Shown here: piece after piece, positions 37,681 through 47,071 of the stretch
Position numbering within the stretch: position 1 is the stretch's first letter
Layout: every line of letters starts with the position of its first letter
DNA from: Acidobacteriaceae bacterium
GTDB taxonomy: Bacteria > Acidobacteriota > Terriglobia > Terriglobales > Acidobacteriaceae
NCBI GenBank assembly: GCA_028283625.1
Contig: JAPWKG010000026.1
Coordinates: 62,001 to 126,000, forward strand
Length of the DNA stretch: 64,000 bases
Direction of reading: 5' to 3'
The notes under the pieces: generated by a model
The model's database searches: none
What the model saw: the letters and a program-made list of their open reading frames with translations, nothing else
What the model was told of the DNA's origin: nothing
Position numbers and translations under genes: made by a program

Positions 37681-39566
37681 TGTTTTTGCATCGTTGTGCG
37701 GTAGCTCTTGTGTGTGGGGTGATGGCAGCGTCTGCGGCTGCGCAGGAGTTGAAGGTAGAGAAGGTCGATCCTCCGAACTGGTGGGCTCAGATGCCGGCGC
37801 CGATGTTGCTGGTGAAGGGCGAAGGATTGAAGGCTGCGACGGTAACGCTAAGCGACCGTTCGCTGCAGGTGCAGCGTCTTGTGCCGAGTGAGAACGGTCA
37901 TTGGCTGCAGGTATGGCTTACTGCCGCGCCGAAGGCGCCTGAGACGGTAACGCTGCATTTCCGGAACGGTAGCGAGCAGGCCGAAGCGAAGTATGTATTC
38001 GAGGCGCGGAAGGCCGCTGGCGAAGGCTTTGCAGGCTTCAACGCGCAGGATGTGATGTACCTGATCATGACCGATCGCTTTGCCGACGGTGACCGGCACA
38101 ACGATGGAGCCGAGGCGAACGCTGCAGAAGACAGCGCCGCCGCAGGCGAGCAGCGGGCGCTGCCGCGAGGCTGGCACGGTGGCGATCTGCGCGGCGTGGA
38201 GCAGCATCTGGACTATCTGCAGCAGCTGGGGATGACGGCGGTGTGGACGACGCCGGTGTATCAGAACCACGAGGCGGATAGCTACCACGGCTACGGCGCG
38301 ACAGACATGTACGCGGTGGATGAGCACTATGGTTCGCTGCAGGATCTGCGCTCGCTGGCGCAGTCGCTGCATCGGCGGGGCATGAAGCTGGTGTTGGATA
38401 CGGTGCCGAATCACGTAGGCCCGGCGCATCCCTGGGTAAAGGACGAGCCCGCGCCGGATTGGCTGCACGGCACCCCGGCCGATCATGAAGAGGGAGAGAA
38501 CGACTTCCGCTCCCTGATGAGTCCGCATGCGAGCGACCGCGATCGTCGCGCGACGCTGACGGGCTGGTTTGCCAATACGCTACCGGATCTGAATACGGAG
38601 TCTCCAGCGGTGGCGCAGTATCTTCGTCAGAATGCGATCTGGTGGATCGAGCAGACGGGAGCGGATGCATTGCGGATCGATACGTTTCCGTATGTCGATC
38701 GCGCGTTCTGGAACGGCTTCAACGGTGAGCTTAAGGAGCTGTATCCGCGCCTGACGGAGGTAGGAGAGACTTTTTCGCCGGACCCGGTCTTTGTCTCCTC
38801 TTACGCTGGGGGAGTGACCAGGACAGGAGTGGATACCCGGCTCTACACGCCGTTTGATTTCCCGACGTACTTCGCGGTGCGCGAAACCTTTCTGAAGGGC
38901 GGCTCGATGCTGAAGCTGGACGATGTGCTGGCGGATGATTCGCTGTATCCACACGCCGAGCGGCTGACGGTCTTTCTGGGCAATCACGATACCTCGCGCT
39001 TCCGTGAGGAGGCGGCCTCGGATGCGGTGATGAAGCTGGCGCTTGGCTACATCTTCACCACGCGCGGTATGCCGCAGCTTTACTCCGGCGACGAGCTGGC
39101 CATGCGGGGCAAGGACGACCCGGACAACCGGCGTGATTTCCCCGGAGGGTTTGCCGGAGAGTCGGCTGGCAATAACGCCTTTGTCGCCGCTGAGCGTACG
39201 CCGGAGCAGCAGGGCATGCACGATTGGGTGGCGACGCTGACGCGGTTGCGCAAGGAGCATCCGGCGCTGGCTTGCGGAGGGCTGCAGGTGCTCGATGCCG
39301 ACGATAACTCTCTGGTCTTTTTGCGCGATATGAGCAAGGCTCCGGACGCGGGCTGTGCCGCGGGAAACAAGAGCGACCGGGTGCTGGTGGCGCTGCATCG
39401 CGGCAAGGCGCAGAACCGTTGGGTGCCGACCGATGACACCTGGGCCTTGGGCTGCAAGCTGGACCACCCGGAGCTGGCTTCCTCTGGAAGTTCGGCAACG
39501 GTGAGCGGGGACGAGATGTGGCTGCAACTTCAGGAGGATAGTGTCTTCATCGCAAGCTGCCGCTGA
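37681..39566 (+). CDS. Exported GH13 alpha-amylase / cyclomaltodextrinase-like enzyme
   Basis: Track ORF 37443..39566, ATG at 37681 gives a signal peptide; N-term 'VEKVDPPNWWAQMPAPMLLVKGEGL'; 'VLDTVPNHVG', 'GADALRIDTFPYV', 'EVGETF', 'FLGNHDTSR'. Confidence 0.93.
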
Positions 39567-39595
39567 GGTACGCTGTGTGCACAGGAGAAGTCTGC

Positions 39596-40492
39596 ATGAG
39601 CCCGAACTCACCGGGACCACTGGTGCTGGAACCTATTTTGACCGAACGCATCTGGGGGGTGCAGGTGCTCCCTGCGCCCTACCCGCAGCCAGAGCCGGGC
39701 AAGCCCGTGGGAGAGCTCTGGCTGACGTCTCTGGAGTGCAGAGTTCAGAATGGCGGCTCCGCCGGCAAAACGCTCGGTGCGATGATGCCCGACTTTCCGT
39801 TGCTGATGAAGGTGTTGCTGCCGAAGGACAAGCTCAGCGTTCAGGTGCATCCCAACGATGAGCAGGCAAAGGCCATCGGTGAGGCGCGCGGCAAAACCGA
39901 GTGCTGGTATGTGCTGCAGGCCGATCCGGGAGCCGAGATTGCACTGGGGTTGAAGCCGGGAGTGATGCTGGAAGATCTTCCTGAGCTGATCGCCGAGGGC
40001 TCGATGGAAGAGAAGCTGCAGATGGTTCCGGTGAAGGCGGGCGATATGATCTTCGTCGACGCGGGAACGGTCCATGCGATTGGGCCGGGCGTCGTGGTGC
40101 TGGAGACGCAGCAGTACTCTGATATCACCTACCGGCTTTTTGACTATGGGCGCCCGCGTGAGCTGCATGTGCAGCAGGCCCTGGCGGTCACCCGCACGGG
40201 CACTTCGGCCGGGCTGGTGTTGCCTGAGTCGATGGGGGAGTTCACGCGTTTGATCTCCTGCAAGTATTTTGTGGTGGATCGCTTTGAGATGCCTGCGGGC
40301 AAGCGCACCGCTTTGCGCCATGCCGACAAGCTGCAGATCCTCATCGCGATGGAAGAAGGAGTGACCCTGCGTGGCGGCGGCGCGGAGATTCCTTTGCCGA
40401 GAGGCAAGGCGGTAGTGTTGCCTTTGGGCAGCGGAGAGTTCGTGCTGGAGGCGCGGGAGCCCGGCGCAACCATGCGCGTGCTGCAGCCGTAA
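39596..40492 (+). CDS. manA: Class I mannose-6-phosphate isomerase
   Basis: Track ORF 39575..40492; 'LTERIWGVQVL', 'LMKVLLPKDKLSVQVHPNDEQAK', 'KTECWYVL', 'FVDAGTVHAIGPGVVVLETQQYSDITYRLFDYGR'. Confidence 0.93.
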   Translation: MSPNSPGPLVLEPILTERIWGVQVLPAPYPQPEPGKPVGELWLTSLECRVQNGGSAGKTLGAMMPDFPLLMKVLLPKDKLSVQVHPNDEQAKAIGEARGKTECWYVLQADPGAEIALGLKPGVMLEDLPELIAEGSMEEKLQMVPVKAGDMIFVDAGTVHAIGPGVVVLETQQYSDITYRLFDYGRPRELHVQQALAVTRTGTSAGLVLPESMGEFTRLISCKYFVVDRFEMPAGKRTALRHADKLQILIAMEEGVTLRGGGAEIPLPRGKAVVLPLGSGEFVLEAREPGATMRVLQP

Positions 40493-40531
40493 ATCCACAG
40501 CCGCAATGGTACCCTTGTAAAGGGTGATTGA

Positions 40532-41617
40532 ATGCTCGCTGCGCCGATGTACAACCCGCGGCTGTCGTACGAAGAGAACTACGACCATGGTCCTTTTGGG
40601 GCCTTTTCCCATCCATTGCAGTCACCACGCGCGGGGCATCCGCGCTTTTCTTTTGTCGGGCAACCGGTAGGGCTTCCGTTCGGAATTCCTGCAGGCCCGC
40701 TGGTGAATGGAAAGTACGTCAAAGCCGCATTGGATATGGGCTTCGATCTTCCGGTGTACAAGACCGTAAGGACGAGAGCCTACAAGAGTCATGCGTGGCC
40801 GAATGTGTTGCCGGTGAAGTTTGAAGGTGACCTGCCGGCCGAGTGCCTGCGTCTTGTCGTGGGTGAAGAGTACGAAGAGCCGCTCTCGATTACGAACTCG
40901 TTTGGTGTTCCGTCGATGTCGCCCGAGGTGTGGCAGCCGGATCTTGCCGAGTGCGTGCGCTATGCGCGCGAAGGGCAGATGGTGATCGGTAGCTACCAGG
41001 GAACGTTGCCGGAGCACGGCGGCGGTGTGCGGGAGTACATCGCGGACTTCCGTCTGGGCGCACGCCTGATGCGGGAAACCGGTGTGAAGGCGGTGGAGGT
41101 GAACTTCTCCTGCCCGAACGAAGGGACGGCGCACCTGCTGTGCTTTGACGCGGAGCGCTCGGTTGCGGTGGTGGAAGCCATTCGTGAGGAGCTGGGCGAG
41201 CTTCCGTTGCTGATCAAGATTGCGTACTTCCGCGACGATGCGCAGCTGGAGCAACTCGTGCGCAGAGTGGGGCCGCATGTTGCAGGCATCAGTGCGATCA
41301 ACACAATCTCTGCTGAGGTGCGCGATGCGGCGGGCAACCAGGCTTTGCCGGGCGAAGGACGCCTGATGAGCGGCGTCTGCGGACGTTCGATCAAGTGGGC
41401 CGGTCTGGCGATGGTGAGCAAGCTGAAGCGCCTGCGCGAGAATCTGGGCTTGTCCTATTCCATCTGTGGCGTGGGTGGTGTGAGCTCGCCGGAGGACTTT
41501 GCGGAGTATCGCGCTGCTGGCGCCGATGCTGTGATGTCGGCCACCGGTGCGATGTGGAATCCGCAGCTTGCGCAGGAGATCCGGCAGGCTGAACAGGTTG
41601 AGGAGATTGTTGCTTGA
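40532..41617 (+). CDS. pyrD: Dihydroorotate dehydrogenase family protein
   Basis: 'GIPAGPLVNGKYVKAALDMGFDLPVYKTVRT', 'VEVNFSCPNEG', 'ICGVGGVSSPEDFAEYRAAGADAVMSATGAM'; first gene of pyr cluster. Confidence 0.85.
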   Translation: MLAAPMYNPRLSYEENYDHGPFGAFSHPLQSPRAGHPRFSFVGQPVGLPFGIPAGPLVNGKYVKAALDMGFDLPVYKTVRTRAYKSHAWPNVLPVKFEGDLPAECLRLVVGEEYEEPLSITNSFGVPSMSPEVWQPDLAECVRYAREGQMVIGSYQGTLPEHGGGVREYIADFRLGARLMRETGVKAVEVNFSCPNEGTAHLLCFDAERSVAVVEAIREELGELPLLIKIAYFRDDAQLEQLVRRVGPHVAGISAINTISAEVRDAAGNQALPGEGRLMSGVCGRSIKWAGLAMVSKLKRLRENLGLSYSICGVGGVSSPEDFAEYRAAGADAVMSATGAMWNPQLAQEIRQAEQVEEIVA

Positions 41618-42240
41618 AGCAGATAGCAGAAGCGATTCTGGACATTGGTGCGGCGGGTTTTTGCGCCGCGCAACCGATTACGTTCAAGAGCGGGATCGTG
41701 TCGCCGGTGTACTGCGACAATCGCCGGTTCCCATACTGGCCGCAGCAGTGGCGCAGCGTGATTGAAGGCTTTGCTGCCTTGCTGCAGCAGGAAGGTATCG
41801 CTGCGGAGGTGATTGCCGGGGTTGAGGCCGCGGGCATTCCGCACTCGGCGGCACTGGGCTTTGCGACGGGGAAGCCAAGTGTCTTTGTGCGCAAGCAGGC
41901 CAAGGAGCATGGCACGAAAAAGATGGTCGAAGGCGGCGATGTGGCGGGCAAGCACGTTGTGCTGGTGGAAGACCTTGTAACCACAGGCATGAGCTCGCTG
42001 GCTGCCATCGAGATGCTGCGTGCCGAAGATGCGATCGTGACCGACTGCCTGGCGATCATCAGTTATGGCTTTGCTGAGGCGCAGGAGAAGTTTGCCGCGG
42101 CGGGCGTCCGGCTGCACGCGCTGACCTCTTTTGCCGAGGTGCTGGAAAGCGCCGAAGCGAAGGGCAAAATCAGTGCGCAGGACTCTGAGAGCGTGCGCGT
42201 GTGGCTGCAGGATCCGCGTGCCTGGAGACCTCAGGCATGA
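41614..42240 (+). CDS. pyrE: Orotate phosphoribosyltransferase
   Basis: TTG start overlapping pyrD stop; 'ITFKSGIVSPVYCDNR', 'VVLVEDLVTTGMSSLAAIEMLR' PRPP motif. Confidence 0.93.
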   Translation: MKQIAEAILDIGAAGFCAAQPITFKSGIVSPVYCDNRRFPYWPQQWRSVIEGFAALLQQEGIAAEVIAGVEAAGIPHSAALGFATGKPSVFVRKQAKEHGTKKMVEGGDVAGKHVVLVEDLVTTGMSSLAAIEMLRAEDAIVTDCLAIISYGFAEAQEKFAAAGVRLHALTSFAEVLESAEAKGKISAQDSESVRVWLQDPRAWRPQA

Positions 42241-43043
42241 ACCCGGTACTGGCCAAGTTCAAACGGAAGGCTTCGCTGGTGTGCGTCGGGCTGGACCCGG
42301 ATTTTGCGCAGCTTCCGGAACGTTTTCGCCACCAGGCGCAGCCTCAACTTGCGTTCAACCGTTTCATCATTGAGCAGACACGCGAGTTTGCCGGCGTGTA
42401 CAAGCTGAACGCAGCGTTCTTTGAAGCGCGCGGTGCCGAGGGCGTTCGCGAGATGGAGCAGACCGTCGCGTTTCTGCGCGAGGCCGCACCGGATGCGGTT
42501 ACGATCTGCGATGCCAAGCGCGCCGATATCGGGAACACGAATCGCGGGTACGTTACCTCGATTTTTGACGAGATGGGCTTTGACGCGGTGACGCTGCACC
42601 CGTATCTGGGACGTGAGGCACTGGCTCCGTTTCTGGAGCGTGAGGACAAGCTGAGCATCGTGCTTTGCCGTACCTCGAACCCAGGGGCTGGAGAGTTGCA
42701 GGATCTTGTCGTCGAGGGCGAACCGTTGTGGTTGCGTGTGGCGCGGCAGGTGAGCACGCAGTGGAATGAGCGCGGAAACTGCGCACTCGTGGTGGGCGCA
42801 ACCTGGCCGGAGGAGATGCGCCGTATTCGTGCGGTGGCTCCGGAGCTTCCGTTCCTGGTGCCGGGGATCGGCGCGCAGGGCGGCGATGTGCGTGCGGTGG
42901 TTGATGCCGGAAGCGACGCGCAGGGCGCGGGATTAATGATCTCCAGCTCGCGCGCCATCCTCTTTGCCGAGCAGCCGCGCGCCGCGGCAAAACAGTTGTA
43001 CGACGAAATCGAAGAAGCACGGGTGGTGAAGGGTGCGCATTGA
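42237..43043 (+). CDS. pyrF: Orotidine 5'-phosphate decarboxylase
   Basis: ATG 42237 overlaps pyrE stop (ATGA); 'LVCVGLDPDFAQLP', 'VTICDAKRADIGNTNRGY', 'FLVPGIGAQGGDVRAVVDAGSDAQGAGLMISSSRAI'. Confidence 0.94.
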   Translation: MNPVLAKFKRKASLVCVGLDPDFAQLPERFRHQAQPQLAFNRFIIEQTREFAGVYKLNAAFFEARGAEGVREMEQTVAFLREAAPDAVTICDAKRADIGNTNRGYVTSIFDEMGFDAVTLHPYLGREALAPFLEREDKLSIVLCRTSNPGAGELQDLVVEGEPLWLRVARQVSTQWNERGNCALVVGATWPEEMRRIRAVAPELPFLVPGIGAQGGDVRAVVDAGSDAQGAGLMISSSRAILFAEQPRAAAKQLYDEIEEARVVKGAH

Positions 43044-44271
43044 AGGCACGCTGGTTTCAGCGGAGAAGACTTGGGAAGGCGCCGTTGAAATTGACGACGC
43101 GACAGGACTGATTACGCACGTCGGGGAGAAGACCGGCCAGAGCGATGTGGAGACAACCGGTTGCCTGATCTTTCCGGGCTTCGGAGACATTCATATCCAC
43201 GCCCGCGAGGACGCGAGCGGCAAGCAGATGTACAAGGAAGACTTCACTACAGCCTCTGCGGCTGCGGTGCACGGCGGCGTGGTGCAGGTTGCCGATATGC
43301 CGAACAACGTGATCGCTCCGGTCAACGATGCGCTGTATGCCGAGAAAGAGAAGCTGACGGCAAAGAGCACGGTGCATGTAACGCTTTATGCGGGCATCGG
43401 GCCGAGCACGCAGCCGCTGGAACGGCACGTACCGTACAAGGCGTTCATGGGGCCTTCGGTCGGGGATCTCTTCTTCACCTCGGCCGAGCAGCTGGAGCAG
43501 GCCATTGCGCGTTACCGCGGAAAGAACGTCAGCTTTCATTGCGAAGATCCGGTCATCATGGACGCGCATAGCGGTGAGCCGACGCATGAAGAGCGCCGCC
43601 CGGCAAAGGCTGAGGTCTCTGCAACGGCGTTGGCGCTGCAGTTGATCGAGCGTTACGAGTTGCAGGGCAAGCTGTGCCACTACTCCACACGCGAAGGCTT
43701 GCCGATGATTCTGGCGGCCAAGAAACGAGGCGTGCGCGTAACCGCTGAGGTCACTCCGCACCATCTGTTCTTCGATAGCTCGATGCTGACGGACGAGAAC
43801 CGTTTGTGGCTGCAGATGAATCCACCGCTGCGCTCTTCTGAGGACCGCGTCGCGATGATTGAGGCACTGCGCAACGGCGAGATCGACTACGTGGCCACGG
43901 ACCACGCGCCACACTCGCATGAGGAGAAGCTGAAGGGGGCCAGTGGCGTGCCGCATCTGGATACGCTCGGCGCATTTGCTACCTGGCTGATGCAGGAGCA
44001 CGGTTTCACCGCAGAGACGGTCTGCCGCGTCTTTGCAACGAACCCCGGCCACTTTGTTCGTGAGTTTCTCCCGGCAGAGCTTGGCGAAGGATTCGGAGTG
44101 ATCGCACCGGGGCACGTCGGTTCACTGACGGTGCTCGATCTGAAGACGCCGTATGCGGTAACGCGCGAATCGGTAAAGACAAAGTGCGCGTGGTCGCCGT
44201 TTGAAGGCTTCACCTTCCCGGGCAGTGTGCGCGCCACCGTTGTAAAGGGAAAGGTTTTTCGTAATGCCTAA
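43033..44271 (+). CDS. pyrC: Dihydroorotase / amidohydrolase
   Basis: GTG start overlapping pyrF; metal motif 'GFGDIHIHARED', 'VSFHCEDP', 'TAEVTPHHLFF', 'ATDHAPHSHEEK'. Confidence 0.9.
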   Translation: MRIEGTLVSAEKTWEGAVEIDDATGLITHVGEKTGQSDVETTGCLIFPGFGDIHIHAREDASGKQMYKEDFTTASAAAVHGGVVQVADMPNNVIAPVNDALYAEKEKLTAKSTVHVTLYAGIGPSTQPLERHVPYKAFMGPSVGDLFFTSAEQLEQAIARYRGKNVSFHCEDPVIMDAHSGEPTHEERRPAKAEVSATALALQLIERYELQGKLCHYSTREGLPMILAAKKRGVRVTAEVTPHHLFFDSSMLTDENRLWLQMNPPLRSSEDRVAMIEALRNGEIDYVATDHAPHSHEEKLKGASGVPHLDTLGAFATWLMQEHGFTAETVCRVFATNPGHFVREFLPAELGEGFGVIAPGHVGSLTVLDLKTPYAVTRESVKTKCAWSPFEGFTFPGSVRATVVKGKVFRNA

Positions 44272-45196
44272 GAAGCTGGAACATGTACTGAGCGTGAAGC
44301 AGTTGATGGATACCGATCTGCTGGATGAGCTCTTCTTCGCGGCGCTCCAGTATGAGAAGGATGATGCGACCCGTGCGGCGCGCGTAACCCTCAGCGGCCG
44401 CGTGTTGGCAACGATGTTCTATGAGCCGAGCACGCGCACGCGCTTCTCGTTTGAAGCCGCGATGCTGCGTCTCGGAGGCGCGGTGCTTACGGCCGAGAAT
44501 GCGATGGAGAACTCCTCGGCGGCCAAGGGTGAGTCCATTGCCGACACGGTGCGGGTGATCGGCGGCTACGCCGATGCGATTGTGATGCGGCACTTCGAGC
44601 GTGGTGCGATTCAGGAAGCGGCTTCGGCCTCGCCGGTACCAATGATCAACGCCGGCGACGGAGCCGGGGAGCACCCGACGCAGGCACTGCTGGACGTGTA
44701 CACGATCCGCAAGGAGCTCGGACGCCTGAACGATCTGCATGTTGCGGTGATCGGCGATCTGAAGAACGGTCGCACGGTGCATTCGCTGCTTCCTCTGCTG
44801 AGCCTTTATCCGGGGTTGCATGTAACGTTGATCGCGCCGCCCTCGTTGCGTCTTCCGGAGGAGTACATGGAGCAGCTGCGCGCTCGCGGTGTAACGCTGG
44901 AGGAAACGGAAGACTTTGGCGGCGAAGCGCTGCGGGCTGCGGACGTGGTGTACATGACGCGTGTGCAGCGGGAACGCTTCGGCTCGGACGCAGAGTACGA
45001 TGCGGTCAAGGCGGTCTACGTTCTGACCGAGCACATTGCCGATGAGCTGAAGCCGGAGGCGATTATTCTGCATGCGTTGCCGCGTCTGCAGGAGCTGCCC
45101 GCCGGGGTGGATCGCAATCTGCGCGCCGCCTACTTCCGCCAGGCAAAGAACGGTTTGCACATGCGGATGGCTCTGCTCGCGTATCTTCTCAGCTAA
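44264..45196 (+). CDS. pyrB: Aspartate carbamoyltransferase catalytic subunit
   Basis: 'FYEPSTRTRFSFEAAMLRLGG', 'GDGAGEHPTQALLDVYTI', 'VAVIGDLKNGRTVHSL'; start overlaps pyrC stop. Confidence 0.95.
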   Translation: MPKKLEHVLSVKQLMDTDLLDELFFAALQYEKDDATRAARVTLSGRVLATMFYEPSTRTRFSFEAAMLRLGGAVLTAENAMENSSAAKGESIADTVRVIGGYADAIVMRHFERGAIQEAASASPVPMINAGDGAGEHPTQALLDVYTIRKELGRLNDLHVAVIGDLKNGRTVHSLLPLLSLYPGLHVTLIAPPSLRLPEEYMEQLRARGVTLEETEDFGGEALRAADVVYMTRVQRERFGSDAEYDAVKAVYVLTEHIADELKPEAIILHALPRLQELPAGVDRNLRAAYFRQAKNGLHMRMALLAYLLS

Positions 45197-45290
45197 GGAC
45201 CTGTTCGTAGCCGATGCTCTGAGACGCCGCTTGTTTTGAAGCCGCGACAGCTCCCGTGTCTTTGGACTCTGACGGAAGCGAGGCGGCAGC

Positions 45291-46691
45291 ATGAGCGGAT
45301 TGCAGGAGCTGAACGAGATGCCGAAGGCAGGCATCGAGCTGAATCCACAGGCGCAGGGGTTGCGCCGTGGTGTGCTTTCTCCGGTGGAGGTGCTGGCGCA
45401 GTCGATCTCAACGATCGCACCCAGCACCTCTCCTACGCTGACCGTGCCGCTGGTCTTTGCGCTTGCTGGAGAAGGCACGGCGCTGGCCTATGGCTGCGCC
45501 ACCGCGGTCATGTTTCTTGTGGCGCTTTCCGTTGCGCTCTTTGCGCGCGAAAGTGCTTCTCCCGGATCGCTCTACGCTTATGTCCATAAGGCATTACCGC
45601 CGGTCTTTGGTGCGGTAACGGCCTGGGCGCTCTTCTTTGCCTATGTCATGATTGCGGCTTCCTGCGTGGGCGGCTTTGTGAACTACGCGCAGGTGCTGCT
45701 GGGCGCTCATTTGCCAGCGCCTGTGTGGGCGTTGCTGGTCTGCGTGCTCGCGGTGGTACTGGCAGCGCGCGATGTGAAGCTTTCTGCGCGGGTCATGCTC
45801 TGGACGGAGGCGATCTCGGTGTTGCTGATCCTCGTCGTGGTGGTGCTGACGTTGTGGCACTACGGAGCACGTCTGGATGTGGCGCAGCTGGATCTACATG
45901 CGATGTCCGCCGAGAAGGTGCGGCTCGGTGTTGTGTTGGCCATGTTCAGCTTCGTGGGCTTTGAAAGCGCAACGACGCTGGGTGCGGAAGCGCGCAACCC
46001 TCTGCGCACGATACCGCGCGCCGTGATTCTGAGCGCCGTGCTGGCCGGTGCCTTCTTTCTGCTCTGCGTCTACGGCGAGGCGCTGGGCTTCCGTTTGGCG
46101 GGGCAGAATCTGGGCGAGAGCACGGCGCCGTTTCGCCTGCTCGCTACGCGTGCAGGCATCGGCTCGGTCGGCGTTGTGATCGATCTCTGTGTCCTGGTGG
46201 CAATGTTTTCCGCGGTGCTGGGCTGCGTGATGGCTTCTTCGCGCGTGCTGATGCTGATGGCGCAATCAGGCCTTGTGGATGCGCGCCTTGGAAGGACACA
46301 TGCGCGGCATCAGTCGCCGGTTGCGGCAAGCCTGCTGGCAGGCGTGCTGGTGTGCGTGCCTGCGGTACTGCTACTGCTTCAGGGAGTTCGTGGTGCGGAC
46401 CTCTACGGCTACATGGGAACGCTTGCGGTCTTCGGTTTTTTGACGGTGTACTTTCTCTCGGCCATCGCGCTTGCGGTGTATCTGCGCAGGCATGGGCGCT
46501 TGAGGCTGGCGCAGAGCGCGCTCGTGCTGGTCGTGATGTTGGCGATGCTCGCGGCATTGGCGGGCACGTTGTATCCGGTGCCGGGCGGAGCCTATCGGTT
46601 CCTCCCCTATGTCTATCTGGCGTATCTGGTTGTGGGGGCGCTGTGGTTTGCGCTGCGCAAGCCAGCGTCCCCTTGCAGCGTTTCGGAATGA
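45291..46691 (+). CDS. APC-superfamily amino acid permease
   Basis: 466 aa, about 12 TM; 'LSPVEVLAQSISTIAPSTSPTLTVPLVFALAGEGTALAYG', 'SPGSLYAYVHKALPPVFGAVTAWAL', 'FSFVGFESATTLGAEARNPLRTIPRAV'. Confidence 0.9.
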   Translation: MSGLQELNEMPKAGIELNPQAQGLRRGVLSPVEVLAQSISTIAPSTSPTLTVPLVFALAGEGTALAYGCATAVMFLVALSVALFARESASPGSLYAYVHKALPPVFGAVTAWALFFAYVMIAASCVGGFVNYAQVLLGAHLPAPVWALLVCVLAVVLAARDVKLSARVMLWTEAISVLLILVVVVLTLWHYGARLDVAQLDLHAMSAEKVRLGVVLAMFSFVGFESATTLGAEARNPLRTIPRAVILSAVLAGAFFLLCVYGEALGFRLAGQNLGESTAPFRLLATRAGIGSVGVVIDLCVLVAMFSAVLGCVMASSRVLMLMAQSGLVDARLGRTHARHQSPVAASLLAGVLVCVPAVLLLLQGVRGADLYGYMGTLAVFGFLTVYFLSAIALAVYLRRHGRLRLAQSALVLVVMLAMLAALAGTLYPVPGGAYRFLPYVYLAYLVVGALWFALRKPASPCSVSE

Positions 46692-46761
46692 GCTGTCAGC
46701 GGGAAGAGGCCGTAGTGAGACTCATGGCCTGAGACGCCGTTGCGGCCTGATCTCTTTCCTG

Positions 46762-46789
46762 TTGACATCCCATGAATTCTCGATATCTT
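46762..46789 (+). promoter_or_regulatory. Putative sigma70-like promoter for the third TBDT gene
   Basis: TTGACA (46762-46767), 16-bp spacer, TATCTT (46784-46789), in a locally AT-rich stretch about 280 nt before the GTG start. Confidence 0.5.
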
Positions 46790-47071
46790 AGAAAGCAATC
46801 ACAACAGACAGCTCATACTCCGGGCGACCGGCTAGCGGGGCTTACGACACGTAGCGTTCCTAACCGTTGGCCTTTTGCGGCTAACGCGCAGTAGACGTTT
46901 TGGAGTTACAAGCCCGCAGGACCTCGCGTACGCGGGAGTAGTCTTCTTTTTTCGTGGCACAAGCTGTTTCTTGATGCAACCCATGTAATTCCGACAAGGG
47001 CCCGTCGTCTTTCGACAGGGTCCTGGCAGAGCTTTATTTTCACTTGCTACATCTGTAGGAGGGCGGCCGAA

